Shown here one piece after another: positions 19,894 to 29,207 of a stretch of 64,000 nt of DNA. Numbering within the stretch: position 1 is the stretch's first letter; each line of letters starts with the position of its first letter. The notes under the pieces were generated by a model. It did not search any database, was not told the DNA's origin, and saw only the letters and a list, made by a program, of their open reading frames with translations. Source of the DNA: a virus; IMG/VR virus record IMGVR_UViG_3300020188_000808, positions 124,001 to 188,000 of that record. The stretch is one strand, 5' to 3'. The position numbers and the translations under genes were made by a program.

Positions 19894-21384
19894 ATGGCAT
19901 ATACTATTGATAGATATAATGGAACTACTTTAACAGTTGTTGAAGATGGAACCGTAGATCAAACTAGTGATATTAAACTAGTTGGAAAAAATTACGCCGG
20001 TTACGGTGAGATTCAAAACGAAAACTTTTTACACTTATTAGAAAACTTTAGTGGTGCTAACCAACCTCCAAAGGCCATTTCAGGACAGGTTTGGTATGAC
20101 TCAGGTGCTAATAAACTAAAATTTTATGATGGATCTAAGTTTAGAACTACAGGCGGTGCTGAAGTAGCCGCAACTGCACCAGCTGGTTTAGCTACTGGCG
20201 ACTTATGGTGGGATTCAACAAACGAACAATTATATGCATATAGCGGTACAGGTTATGTACTAGTAGGACCACAAGGTGCAGGTACAACTGTTACACAGAT
20301 GGTTTCAGCAAACGTTAGAGATACAACTAACGTAAACAGATTAGTTATTAAGGCTGTTGTTAACGATGAAACAATTTATATTATTTCAGGTGCAACATTT
20401 ACTATTGACAGTACAGATCCACTTAATGCTATTACAGGATTTGATGTTGTTAAAAAGGGTTTAACACTAAGAAATACAACAAACGCAACAGGCGGTGTTA
20501 CAAGTACACAGGATTATTACTGGGGTACAGCAAGTAACTCATTAAAACTAGGTGGCTATAGTGCTACTGACTTTGCATTAGCAGGTTCAGGATCATTTAC
20601 ATCACTTGTTAGTTTTGCAGATGCAGGTATTTCAATTGGTAACTCAAGTGATTTAAAAATCTTTATTGAAAATGACAACGAAGGCGTTATTAAAAATGAC
20701 GTTGGAACAAAAATTAAACTTAAAGTTGATAACACAGGTGGAGTTGAACAGCATGTAGCGACTGTACAAGATACAGGTATTATGCCAGGGTCTACTAACA
20801 CATACTCAATTGGAGCAACAGGTGCTGTGTTTAGCGAAATGCATGCCACTAATTTTTATGGGTTAGCAGAAAATGCACAAAAAATGCAGGTTGGTGCAAA
20901 CTACCGTAGTGCAGATACAGCGGCAACTAACAATACAGTAGCAGTTAGAGATGCAAGTGGTAATTTAGTAGCAAATAAATTTACAGGTACAGCAACATCA
21001 GCAGAATATGCTGACTTGGCTGAGATTTACAAAACAGCAGAAGAACTACCAACAGGGACTATTGTTACTGTTCCAAAATTTGACGAAGAAACAGATGCAG
21101 AAGTAAGAGCTATTGAGCCAACTGAAATTCCAGTAGGTGTAATTAGTGCTAAACCAGCATTCTTAATGAACAGCGAAGCAGAAGGCCAAGCAGTTGCACT
21201 TAAAGGGCGTGTTCCAGTAAGAGTAAAAGGCATCATTAATAAAGGTGAAGCAATTTATGCAGACATGGACGGCGTTGGACATACTATTAGAGCCGAAGGG
21301 CATCAATTAGTAGGTATTGCGTTAGAGACATGGGAACCAGAAGCAGATGAAGAAGGCTTAGTAGAAGCTATTTTAAAGGTATAA
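19894..21384 (+). CDS. Tail fibre-like structural protein, paralogue 3
   Basis: 496 residues with the same N-terminal module as the two upstream genes (NENFLHLLENFSG, GQVWYDSG, LKFYDGSKF). After a beta-rich middle, residues about 370-496 form a separate compact C-terminal domain beginning SAEYADLAEIYKT and continuing with TGTIVTVPKF and RVPVRVKG. This pattern recurs at the ends of phage fibres and virion adhesins, from memory, and may act as an intramolecular chaperone or capping domain. No protease residues could be assigned. Probably a late virion protein with its own promoter box at 19867. Confidence 0.8.
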   Translation: MAYTIDRYNGTTLTVVEDGTVDQTSDIKLVGKNYAGYGEIQNENFLHLLENFSGANQPPKAISGQVWYDSGANKLKFYDGSKFRTTGGAEVAATAPAGLATGDLWWDSTNEQLYAYSGTGYVLVGPQGAGTTVTQMVSANVRDTTNVNRLVIKAVVNDETIYIISGATFTIDSTDPLNAITGFDVVKKGLTLRNTTNATGGVTSTQDYYWGTASNSLKLGGYSATDFALAGSGSFTSLVSFADAGISIGNSSDLKIFIENDNEGVIKNDVGTKIKLKVDNTGGVEQHVATVQDTGIMPGSTNTYSIGATGAVFSEMHATNFYGLAENAQKMQVGANYRSADTAATNNTVAVRDASGNLVANKFTGTATSAEYADLAEIYKTAEELPTGTIVTVPKFDEETDAEVRAIEPTEIPVGVISAKPAFLMNSEAEGQAVALKGRVPVRVKGIINKGEAIYADMDGVGHTIRAEGHQLVGIALETWEPEADEEGLVEAILKV

Positions 21385-21388
21385 GATT

Positions 21389-22282
21389 ATGGCAGTCGGC
21401 GATATTATTACAGCGGCAAGGTACAATAACTTACAATCAAGAGTTGCAACAGTAATGGGCGTAGGGTCAGGAGATGACGGATACGGACAAAACTTAAACA
21501 GTTCTCAAGTAGCAGTAGGAGCCAATGTTCAAGCAATTGATATTAATCAACTTTACCAAGATATGGCGGCTGGGCGTATTCATCAAACAGGTACTACTCC
21601 AACAGAAATTAATCTTGTAACACAGAATGTTGATTTAGTATTAGACAGTGATACAATTAATAAAAAAGGTGTAGTACAATTTGAAAATCTTGCTACAACA
21701 CTTGAAAATGATAAATTTGTAGCACACCCTAGTCAAACTACTGCGGAAGCGGCTATTGCAGGTACTAGAACTACTCAGTGGAACGGAACAATTTCACACA
21801 TTATTGACGTAACATTTATTGATGGAAATCATCAAAGACATTTTTTTAATGCAGGCGGAACAATACGTTTTGCGGCAAACATTACATATGTTGGAGCAAG
21901 TAGTAAAACAATTGACTGGATGACGATGTTAGTTAACATGGGTACAGTTAGCATGAATTATACATCAACAACAGCAACTGGATCAGGAAATGGTAGTGCA
22001 ATTGGTTATCATGATTTAGATGCTAGTTACCAACAAATTTTCCAAAAAGATGGTTCTGGATTATATGCCGCAAACGATTATAAAATTGAAGCAACCAAAG
22101 TAAGTGATACAGTTTTACGTTTTAGAGTTACATTTAACGATGATAACACAGGTAACCCAAACACAGACGAAAACGTTTTGGGTGTTGTAAACAGTACTAT
22201 TACACAATTAAGACCAACTGGTTCAGCAGTTTCATTGGTATCCCCTACATATAGCACAAACGGCAGTTCAAATCTAAATTAA
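21389..22282 (+). CDS. Structural protein, probably fibre-associated
   Basis: 297 residues, ATG 5 bases after the previous stop with AAGG upstream. The N-terminus (MAVGDIITAARYNNLQSRV) is seen in fibre-region proteins of marine T4-like phages, from memory. The rest is beta-rich, with TTQWNGTISHIIDVTF and HQRHFFNAGGTIRF, and no catalytic motif. It is the last gene of the plus-strand virion block; a sigma-70-type promoter starts right after it. A tail fibre or neck accessory role fits, but no specific partner can be named. Confidence 0.6.
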   Translation: MAVGDIITAARYNNLQSRVATVMGVGSGDDGYGQNLNSSQVAVGANVQAIDINQLYQDMAAGRIHQTGTTPTEINLVTQNVDLVLDSDTINKKGVVQFENLATTLENDKFVAHPSQTTAEAAIAGTRTTQWNGTISHIIDVTFIDGNHQRHFFNAGGTIRFAANITYVGASSKTIDWMTMLVNMGTVSMNYTSTTATGSGNGSAIGYHDLDASYQQIFQKDGSGLYAANDYKIEATKVSDTVLRFRVTFNDDNTGNPNTDENVLGVVNSTITQLRPTGSAVSLVSPTYSTNGSSNLN

Positions 22283-22285
22283 TCA

Positions 22286-22314
22286 TTGCTCTTTCTCTTT
22301 AAATAGTGTATAAT
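22286..22314 (+). promoter_or_regulatory. Sigma-70-type promoter opening the accessory island
   Basis: TTGCTC at 22286-22291 and a perfect TATAAT at 22309-22314, with exactly 17 bases between them. An AAGGAG ribosome site (22321-22326) and a GTG start at 22334 follow. The spacer holds TTTAAATA, which also resembles a late box. The 14-base string TTAAATAGTGTATA recurs in the promoter at 60842. Confidence 0.7.
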
Positions 22315-22333
22315 ACACTAAAGGAGAATTACT

Positions 22334-22687
22334 GTGGATGAACGTCTTGAAAAAGCATTAGATTTTGCCAATTATATGACTACTCTTAACAACCAAAAAC
22401 GGGTGTTAAAAGAGAAGTTTTATGAAAGTGCAATACATTACCACAATGGTGGACAATTCTCCGTAAACAAAGACCTAATGAATTTTTGTAGTATGTTAGT
22501 AAACACAGGACAAGAGTCTGTAGTACTAATTGACGACAATGATATTCCTATTAAAGTTGCAGATGTTGAAACATTCTTAGGTGACATTTTAAATATCTAC
22601 TTTACAGCATCAAACGAGTACCTAACAGAATACGAAAAGATACGGAGCCTTCGAAAGGTCTCTGGGCTTGTAGAATATGAAGAATAA
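22334..22687 (+). CDS. Conserved phage protein, unknown function
   Basis: 117 residues; the GTG start is set by a strong AAGGAG ribosome site 7 bases upstream. Mostly helical, acidic at the C-terminus (GLVEYEE), with no membrane segment or catalytic motif. The stretch YHNGGQFSVNKDLMNF followed by ASNEYLTEYEKI resembles a small protein common in marine T4-like phages, from memory. It is the first gene of the plus-strand enzyme operon and overlaps the next gene by 11 bases. No function can be inferred. Confidence 0.6.
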   Translation: MDERLEKALDFANYMTTLNNQKRVLKEKFYESAIHYHNGGQFSVNKDLMNFCSMLVNTGQESVVLIDDNDIPIKVADVETFLGDILNIYFTASNEYLTEYEKIRSLRKVSGLVEYEE

Positions 22688-23525
22688 AGGTGCATTAATA
22701 TTTGCTAGAAATAACGAACAAGTTGATTATCTTAAACAAGCATATTATCTAGCAAAGCGTATAAGCAAATATCTTAATTTACCAACAACTGTTGTAACAG
22801 ATAGTGTTGAATACTTAAAAGATACCTATGTCGATTATGATACAGTATTTGATAATGTAATCGAAGTCCCATATGCTCGCGGCGCCAGCGAAAAACGTTA
22901 CTATGACGGCTCGGGTGTATACAAACAACTATCATTTAAAAATGACTTGCGTACACAAGCCTATAAACTAACACCGTATGACGAAACAATAATGTTAGAC
23001 AGTGATTATATAATTGCAAATGATGTACTCAAACATTGTTTTACACAAGAACACAATTTCTTAATATATAAAGATGCAAAAGACCTAACAGGATTTAGAG
23101 ATACTACCGAGTTTCAAAAAATTAGTGAAACTAGTATTGATTTTTATTGGGCGACAGTTGTATATTTTAAAAAAAGCAAAGAAGTAGAAACATTTTTTAA
23201 TTTAACACAACATATACAAGATAACTGGCAACACTATAACAGTATATTTCAAATTAACAAACCAACGTTTCGTAATGATTGGGTGTTTAGTATTGCAATA
23301 CATATTATGAATGGTTATCAAGCAGGAGATTTTGCAAGTTCATTACCGGGTAAAAAATATTATACAGCAGATAGAGATATTTTGTGGGAATTAAAAGATG
23401 ACAACTTTTTATTTTTAGTAGAAAAAGAAGGACACCTTGGAGAATACACACCTTTGCGTATTAAAGGTAGTAGTGTTCACGTTATGAACAAGTTTAGTTT
23501 GAATAGGATCATAGACAATGACTAA
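22677..23525 (+). CDS. Glycosyltransferase-like protein (GT-A fold, DSD motif)
   Basis: 282 residues. The start resembles nucleotide-diphospho-sugar transferases (GALIFARNNEQVDYLKQA). A DxD motif lies at residues 108-110 in ETIMLDSDYI, where GT-A enzymes bind the metal and sugar nucleotide. It shares this design with the next gene (YDETIMLDSD versus YDETIVMDTD), so the two are diverged tandem copies. It overlaps both neighbours by 8-11 bases, indicating coupled translation. The likely role is transfer of a sugar to a glycan or protein; donor and acceptor are unknown. A GT8-like family is the best guess. Confidence 0.65.
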   Translation: MKNKGALIFARNNEQVDYLKQAYYLAKRISKYLNLPTTVVTDSVEYLKDTYVDYDTVFDNVIEVPYARGASEKRYYDGSGVYKQLSFKNDLRTQAYKLTPYDETIMLDSDYIIANDVLKHCFTQEHNFLIYKDAKDLTGFRDTTEFQKISETSIDFYWATVVYFKKSKEVETFFNLTQHIQDNWQHYNSIFQINKPTFRNDWVFSIAIHIMNGYQAGDFASSLPGKKYYTADRDILWELKDDNFLFLVEKEGHLGEYTPLRIKGSSVHVMNKFSLNRIIDND

Positions 23526-24351
23526 AGGTATAGTCTTAATAGCACAAAACAGCGAATATAACTACGTAGAACAAGCGTGTGCGTTAGCTATGAGTATTAG
23601 AGCTACTAATGACACTAAAGTTTGTTTGTTAACCAACGATACAGTACCATCTAGGTATGTAGATCTGTTTGATGTTATTAAAGAAATACCGTGGGAAGAC
23701 GATTCCGCTAATATGGAATGGAAAGTAGCTAATCGTTGGAAGTTATATCATGCTAGTCCGTATGATGAAACTATTGTAATGGATACTGATATGCTTGTAT
23801 TACAAAATTTAGATTCATGGTGGAACTTTTTAAGCAACTATGAAGTGTTTTATACTAGCAAAGTATACACATATAGAGGTGACGAAGTTAACGACACTTA
23901 CTATCGTAAAACATATATTGCAAATAACTTACCAAACGTTTATGCAGGCTTTCATTATTTCAAAAAATGTGACTTTGCAAAAGAATTTTATACAATGTTA
24001 GAATTAGTAATGAACAACTGGCAATTATTTTATGGAAAATATGCAAGTAAAGAATATCAAAATTGGTTAAGCGTTGACACAAGCACAGCAATCGTTACAA
24101 AGATACTTGATTGTGAAGACAGAATTACAAATAAGAAAGTGTCATTTCCTAGTTTTACACATATGAAGCCTAGAATACAAGGATGGTATAATCCTAGTGA
24201 AACATGGCGTAGTAGAGTGGGTGCATATCTAACTGATGACCTACAATTAAAAATAGGCAATCATCAACAGCAAGGTATTTTTCATTATACTGAAAAAGAA
24301 TTTTTAGATCAGTCTAAAATACAAAAATACGAAAGGTATCTTAACGTATGA
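23518..24351 (+). CDS. Glycosyltransferase-like protein (GT-A fold, DTD motif)
   Basis: 277 residues. The N-terminus (GIVLIAQNSEYNYVEQACALAMSI) and DTD at residues 89-91 in ETIVMDTDML are typical of GT-A enzymes such as family 8. A late His (GIFHYTEKEF) near the C-terminus could be the second metal ligand of that family, which is inference. It overlaps the previous gene by 8 bases and the next by 4. Cytosolic; no membrane segment. With its upstream paralogue it could add two successive sugars. Confidence 0.68.
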   Translation: MTKGIVLIAQNSEYNYVEQACALAMSIRATNDTKVCLLTNDTVPSRYVDLFDVIKEIPWEDDSANMEWKVANRWKLYHASPYDETIVMDTDMLVLQNLDSWWNFLSNYEVFYTSKVYTYRGDEVNDTYYRKTYIANNLPNVYAGFHYFKKCDFAKEFYTMLELVMNNWQLFYGKYASKEYQNWLSVDTSTAIVTKILDCEDRITNKKVSFPSFTHMKPRIQGWYNPSETWRSRVGAYLTDDLQLKIGNHQQQGIFHYTEKEFLDQSKIQKYERYLNV

Positions 24352-24935
24352 TATTAACTGCGGAGTTGCCTAAACAAGAAAGATATGTAGTATTTGATCC
24401 TAATAACGGTGATGTGTTAGCAGTACCTAATTATAAACCAGATGGTAATTATATTCCTGTAGAGGAACACGAAGTTAAAGGATTAATTTCGGGACAAGAA
24501 CCGCTAAGTTATTATTATGTACATTACATCAAACATACTAAACAATATGAACTTAGACAGCGTTCAAATACTAGCATTGATAGTTATCTAGTAAATGATT
24601 TAATATACGAATTACCAATGACATCAGTTAATGAGCCAGACATTCATGTATTACAAAATATCAAAGACACATGTTGGAAGATTACTATTGGCGGAGATCT
24701 AAAAGCAAATATTTTAGCACAAAAAGTTAATTTTAAAAATACTATATCGTTTAGTGTTACTGAAAAAGACGATCCAAATATATTACTAAAAACATTAAGT
24801 TTTAGTTTTGCTGATTTATCAGACGTAAAATATGTAATACTTCCATTTGATAGCGATTTTGAATTTAAAGCAAAACCAGTTAGTGTGTATACAATTAAAA
24901 ACTTTGATAGATACTTATACGAGGTAATCAAATGA
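24348..24935 (+). CDS. Unknown protein between glycosyltransferases
   Basis: 195 residues, no recognised family. Predominantly beta-like, with alternating hydrophobics (ERYVVFDPNNGDVLAVPNY near the start, then TISFSVTEKDDPNILLKTLSFSF), no signal peptide and no conserved Cys/His cluster. The first 25 residues look like a short strand repeat of the kind used by virion proteins. It overlaps both neighbouring glycosyltransferase genes by 4 bases, so it is co-translated with them. It may be a carrier, a scaffold or a substrate; the sequence does not decide. Confidence 0.5.
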   Translation: MILTAELPKQERYVVFDPNNGDVLAVPNYKPDGNYIPVEEHEVKGLISGQEPLSYYYVHYIKHTKQYELRQRSNTSIDSYLVNDLIYELPMTSVNEPDIHVLQNIKDTCWKITIGGDLKANILAQKVNFKNTISFSVTEKDDPNILLKTLSFSFADLSDVKYVILPFDSDFEFKAKPVSVYTIKNFDRYLYEVIK

Positions 24936-25816
24936 AAATAAACATTGCAGAGCAAGATATTATCTTTTTAAGTTATGACGAACCTAACTGTGAAAAGAAT
25001 TTTGTTGATTTAGTTAACAAGGTTCCGTGGGCAAAACGTGTACACGGTGTAGAAGGATCAGATGCCGCACACAAAGCCTGTGCTGAATTGAGCGAAACTA
25101 AACACTTTGTTACAGTAGACGGCGATACAATTATTGACCCAGAGTTTTTAAACGTAGTACTAGACTTAGACGAATTAAAAGTTGACGATGATTATCAATT
25201 TAGTTGGTGCGGACATATTAATGTTAACGGACTAAAATATGGTAATGGCAGTTTAAAAATGTGGACTAAAGACTTTGTAAAAAATATGCAAACGCATGAA
25301 AACACAGACGGTGAAGATGATACTAGTATTGAATTTTGTTACTTTGATAATTACTATCAATTAAATGACAACTATAGTACAAGTCTTATAAATGCAACTC
25401 CACATCAAGCCTGGAGAGCAGGGTTCCGTGAAGGAGTTAAGATGAGTTTGAATAGGGGTGCTAAAGTTAAAGACCTTGCAAACGATACTTGGTGGCAAAA
25501 TTATCAACGTTTGTTGATATGGATGCAGGTTGGTGCTGATGTAGACAATGGAATATGGAGTGTAATGGGAGCAAGACAAGGTTGTTACATGACAATGTGT
25601 ACAGATTGGGACTTTGTGCAAACAAGAGATTTTATATATCTTAATAAACTGTGGGAAGAAACAAAAAATAAAGATCCATTAGTATACAGCAAAGAATTAG
25701 GTCAAAGTCTTAGTAGCGAGTGCGGATTACCTATCTCATCTACACCCTTTGACGATGAACAAAGTCATTTTTTCAAACAAGTATACATTAACACGGACAG
25801 AGTTATTCGTAAATGA
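24932..25816 (+). CDS. GT-A-like glycosyltransferase (DGD motif), paralogue A
   Basis: 294 residues. The start DIIFLSYDEPNCEKNF followed by VDGDT (DGD 63-65) is the GT-A nucleotide-sugar binding pattern. It aligns along most of its length with the 224-residue protein at 32620 (FISYGEANADSNW, VVDGDA, then WRGAFREC versus WRAGFREG), so the island holds two members of this family. A conserved W-R-x-x-F-R-E element near residues 165-172 is shared by both. It overlaps the next (radical SAM) gene by 4 bases. Likely a family 2-like transferase; substrate unknown. Confidence 0.62.
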   Translation: MKINIAEQDIIFLSYDEPNCEKNFVDLVNKVPWAKRVHGVEGSDAAHKACAELSETKHFVTVDGDTIIDPEFLNVVLDLDELKVDDDYQFSWCGHINVNGLKYGNGSLKMWTKDFVKNMQTHENTDGEDDTSIEFCYFDNYYQLNDNYSTSLINATPHQAWRAGFREGVKMSLNRGAKVKDLANDTWWQNYQRLLIWMQVGADVDNGIWSVMGARQGCYMTMCTDWDFVQTRDFIYLNKLWEETKNKDPLVYSKELGQSLSSECGLPISSTPFDDEQSHFFKQVYINTDRVIRK

Positions 25817-27186
25817 GTGAATTAGAAAAAATTAAAACACTAATGCCTAAAATTGAGGATGAAACCTCTCCAACATTCTGTTTAGCAAAATGGCATCACA
25901 CAACTATCTATCTTGCAACAGGAGAAACACATAGTTGTTATCATCCTGCTCCGCATAAAATTCCTTTAGAAGAATTAGAAGGCAATCCTAGTGCGTTACA
26001 TAATACTATTGAGAAAAAAGAACAGCGTAAACAAATGCTATGCGGAGATAAACCAGACGGTTGTAGTTACTGTTGGAAAATTGAAGCAATGGGTAAAGAC
26101 TTTGTAAGTGATAGACATATTAAAACTGCAAGTATATACACACCTGAAAGAGTAGCGGAAATAAAACAAAAAGGGGCGGATTTTAACGTAAATCCTGAGT
26201 ATATTGAAATTAGTTTTAGTAATGAATGCAATTTTAAGTGTGGATACTGTCACCCTAAAGCCTCTAGTAGGTATTGGAACGAAATAAAACAACATGGACC
26301 ATACGATATGTCAAGCACACATAGACAAGACATTGATTGGTTTGAAGTACAAAAAGACGAAGACACGAATCCATACGTAAAAGCGTTTTGGGAATGGTGG
26401 CCTGAACTTAGTAAGACACTAAACATTTTGCGTATTACAGGCGGCGAACCATTGATGCATAAAAGTTTTTGGAAACTGTTAGAAAAGTTAGATAACGATC
26501 CTAAGCCACACATACAAATTGAAGTAAACAGTAACATGGGTGTTAAGCCTAAGCTAGTTGAAAGACTAACTGAAACAGTTAAGCGTTTAAAAGCAGAAGG
26601 CAAGATTAAAAGTTTTAAATTGTACACTAGTATTGATACTTGGGGACCAAGAGCAGAATATGCACGTACCGGGTTAGACATTAAGTTATGGGAACAAAAC
26701 TTAGATTATTATCTAAGCAATACAAACTGGCCTGTAACATTTATGATTACGTTTAATATATTTGGTGTAACTAGTTTTACGCAACTATTAGAAAAAATAC
26801 TAGAGTGGCGTACAAAATACAATAGTGATGACAATGCTACTCAGTGGCAACGTATTAGATTTGATACACCTCATTTAAAAGAACCAAGCATATATGACAT
26901 GAACATTTTACCTAAAGAAGAATTTATGCCGTATATGGAAAAACACTTACAATTTATTAAAGATAACCAAGACGATACTAATCGTACTAAGTTTACAGGG
27001 TTAGAATACGAAAAGTTTAAACGTGTAGTAGAGTATATGCGTACAACACATTATGAACCACGTAAGCTAGAACAAGCACGTAGAGATTTTCATAACTGGT
27101 TCAAAGAATTTGATCGTAGACGTAACTGTAATTTGGTAGAAACTTTTCCAGAACTAGAAGGCTTTTATAATGACTGCGGAAAGTAA
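25813..27186 (+). CDS. Radical SAM protein with N-terminal SPASM-like cysteines (1)
   Basis: 457 residues. The 4Fe-4S/SAM site is CNFKCGYC (C139, C143, C146), with the SAM-binding GGEP at 210-213. The N-terminal third carries extra cysteines (C23, C42, then CSYC near 84-87), the layout of twitch/SPASM-like radical SAM proteins in which the auxiliary-cluster segment precedes the barrel. Such enzymes make a 5'-deoxyadenosyl radical to modify peptides, proteins or small molecules. It overlaps the next radical SAM gene by 17 bases. The substrate is not evident; the neighbouring glycosyltransferases suggest a shared product. Confidence 0.85.
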   Translation: MSELEKIKTLMPKIEDETSPTFCLAKWHHTTIYLATGETHSCYHPAPHKIPLEELEGNPSALHNTIEKKEQRKQMLCGDKPDGCSYCWKIEAMGKDFVSDRHIKTASIYTPERVAEIKQKGADFNVNPEYIEISFSNECNFKCGYCHPKASSRYWNEIKQHGPYDMSSTHRQDIDWFEVQKDEDTNPYVKAFWEWWPELSKTLNILRITGGEPLMHKSFWKLLEKLDNDPKPHIQIEVNSNMGVKPKLVERLTETVKRLKAEGKIKSFKLYTSIDTWGPRAEYARTGLDIKLWEQNLDYYLSNTNWPVTFMITFNIFGVTSFTQLLEKILEWRTKYNSDDNATQWQRIRFDTPHLKEPSIYDMNILPKEEFMPYMEKHLQFIKDNQDDTNRTKFTGLEYEKFKRVVEYMRTTHYEPRKLEQARRDFHNWFKEFDRRRNCNLVETFPELEGFYNDCGK

Positions 27187-28363
27187 TACATTTTGCATAC
27201 TTCCGTGGATTCATTTCTATGCTAATCCAGACGGCAATGTACTTCCTTGTTGTATAGGTGATTGGCGTCAACCTCTTGGCAACACACGTAAAAACACTAT
27301 TAAAGAAATATGGAATAGTGAAGAATATAAAAAATTAAGACTTGCATTATTAAACAATGAAAAGCCTAGTGCTTGTACACAATGTTGGAAACACGAAGAA
27401 GCAGGAATAGAAAGCAATAGAATTGCACAAAATAATAGATTTGCACAGCATATTAGTATAAAAGACGAAACCAATTTTGACGGTTCGTTAGATATAATGA
27501 AGTTACTATACTTTGATGTACGTTGGAGCAACATTTGTAATTTTAAATGCAGAACCTGTAGTAGTACTTACAGTTCTACATGGGCTGTAGAAGATAACAA
27601 GCAAGGTGAAAATAAACCTGTATACATTTTTGCAGGCGGAGATAACAACGATAATTTGTTTGAACAGTTTAAGCCGTACCTTAAAGGTATTCAAGATTAT
27701 TATTTTGCAGGTGGCGAGCCTCTTATTACAGATAAGCATTATGATATTTTAGATTATTTAATTGAAAATAAAAAGACTGATGCTGTACTGCAATACAACA
27801 GTAATTTAAGTAATTTATTTTTTAAGAAGAAAAGTATTACAGAGTATTGGAATAATTTTAAACACGTTGAAGTACGTGCAAGTATTGACGGCTATGGAAA
27901 CAGAGGCGAGTATATTAGAGAAGGTACTGATTGGCCAACTATAGAACAAAACTTAAAAATTATTAAAAAAGAAAGTCCGCATGTAATTATTAGTTTTAAT
28001 TGTGTAGTAAGTGCATTTAATGTATTAACACTTGTAGACTTTTTAGAATATATGTCTAGCAAAGGATTTGATGTAAACAACAGTACGCTTTATAATATTG
28101 TTGAACCTAATTACTACAGTTTTAATGCACTAACAGATGAACAAAGACAAACTGCAATAGATAAGTTACAAGCATACGCAAATACAGTAACACATACAGA
28201 ACATTTAAGATATGTAAATGGTGTTATTGATTACTTGCACAAGTCAACATTTGATCAAAGTGCAAATGATTTGTTTAAATCTAACAATATGTACTTTGAT
28301 AAAATTCGTAATCGTTCTTTTAACGAAACGTTTCCTGAACTTATTGATGTATTAACGGATTAA
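27170..28363 (+). CDS. Radical SAM protein with N-terminal SPASM-like cysteines (2)
   Basis: 397 residues. The N-terminus reads FCILPWIHF, then GNVLPCC and CTQCWKHEEAG: the auxiliary-cluster segment placed before the barrel. The radical SAM site is CNFKCRTC (C123, C127, C130) and AGGEP follows. ATG at 27170 has GAAGG 8 bases upstream. The N-terminal layout matches the proteins at 36134, 41435 and 45303, so these are expanded paralogues. The gene ends against the opposite-strand SGNH gene, the two sharing 23 bases. Confidence 0.87.
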   Translation: MTAESNTFCILPWIHFYANPDGNVLPCCIGDWRQPLGNTRKNTIKEIWNSEEYKKLRLALLNNEKPSACTQCWKHEEAGIESNRIAQNNRFAQHISIKDETNFDGSLDIMKLLYFDVRWSNICNFKCRTCSSTYSSTWAVEDNKQGENKPVYIFAGGDNNDNLFEQFKPYLKGIQDYYFAGGEPLITDKHYDILDYLIENKKTDAVLQYNSNLSNLFFKKKSITEYWNNFKHVEVRASIDGYGNRGEYIREGTDWPTIEQNLKIIKKESPHVIISFNCVVSAFNVLTLVDFLEYMSSKGFDVNNSTLYNIVEPNYYSFNALTDEQRQTAIDKLQAYANTVTHTEHLRYVNGVIDYLHKSTFDQSANDLFKSNNMYFDKIRNRSFNETFPELIDVLTD

Positions 28364-29207
28364 TTTGTGTATTAGGACGCATAATAGTTTCGTACTTTAA
28401 CATATCTAACCAACGCGGTTTCATACTATATAAACTAAATGCACCCTCTTGACTTAGAACAGCACTTTGCATCAACTTAATCCATTTAGTTTGTGCGGCA
28501 CCGACTGCTTTGTCAGTAGATTCCTTCCAGTCGTGTTTAAATGTATGTTTTAGATAATCGTAATGTTCAAGTGGACTAGGATGCCCGTCTTGAAATCCTT
28601 TGTGGACTAGTCCTTTATCTTTCACAGTCTTTGCCTGTAAATCGTTGTTCCATAGTGTGTGATAAAAACTAGGAAGAATTGCATCTAAACATTCGTGATA
28701 TAATCCAGCAAGTGTTTCAAGATTTATATTTTTCTTTGATGTCAACTCCCATTGATTTGGAAATTCAAAATCTAACATCTTAATCATGTGATGTTGTGTG
28801 CGATGCTTTAATAACTGATGAGCACTTTTAATTAGTGCAAAATCTCTAACATATGACCCATACTCACTAAAATAATTTTCTAAAAAATGCTGATCATACT
28901 CTCCTTGAGAAAATATATTACCTGGAACTAACCAACCATCTTTTTCAGGTAAAAATCTATCTTCACGACATACATTAGTCCATTGCACAATAACTAAATC
29001 ATTATGATCAAATGTGTACACATTATCAGCCTGCATAATCATATTATGTATATACTGATTACCTGCACCACTGCGACCAAAATTTCTAAACTCTGCATCA
29101 GGAAATTCTACACCTAAAATGTTAGCCCATGTACCCCATTGATATCCTGTAAAGCTACAACCAAATGTGAATATTCTTTGAGGTGTGTTATGAATTAGTT
29201 TTTTCAT
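28341..29207 (-). CDS. SGNH/GDSL-type hydrolase-like protein
   Basis: 288 residues. FTFGCSFT (Ser18) is the block-I nucleophile region, GAGNQ (48-51) fits the Gly/Asn oxyanion blocks, and DGHPSP (D207, H209) is the C-terminal Asp-His pair. SGNH enzymes remove or transfer acyl groups on sugars and other esters. No signal peptide, so it acts in the cytosol or in assembled particles. It overlaps the upstream gene by 20 bases and shares its late promoter at 30499. With the second SGNH protein at 31702 it could act on acylated glycans. Confidence 0.65.
   Translation of the reverse strand: MKKLIHNTPQRIFTFGCSFTGYQWGTWANILGVEFPDAEFRNFGRSGAGNQYIHNMIMQADNVYTFDHNDLVIVQWTNVCREDRFLPEKDGWLVPGNIFSQGEYDQHFLENYFSEYGSYVRDFALIKSAHQLLKHRTQHHMIKMLDFEFPNQWELTSKKNINLETLAGLYHECLDAILPSFYHTLWNNDLQAKTVKDKGLVHKGFQDGHPSPLEHYDYLKHTFKHDWKESTDKAVGAAQTKWIKLMQSAVLSQEGAFSLYSMKPRWLDMLKYETIMRPNTQINPLIHQ

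Noticed and set aside
26250-26681. A 143-residue minus-strand frame inside the first radical SAM gene
   Set aside because: The sense strand holds the CxxxCxxC and GGEP motifs; the antisense frame has no motif and no ribosome site.
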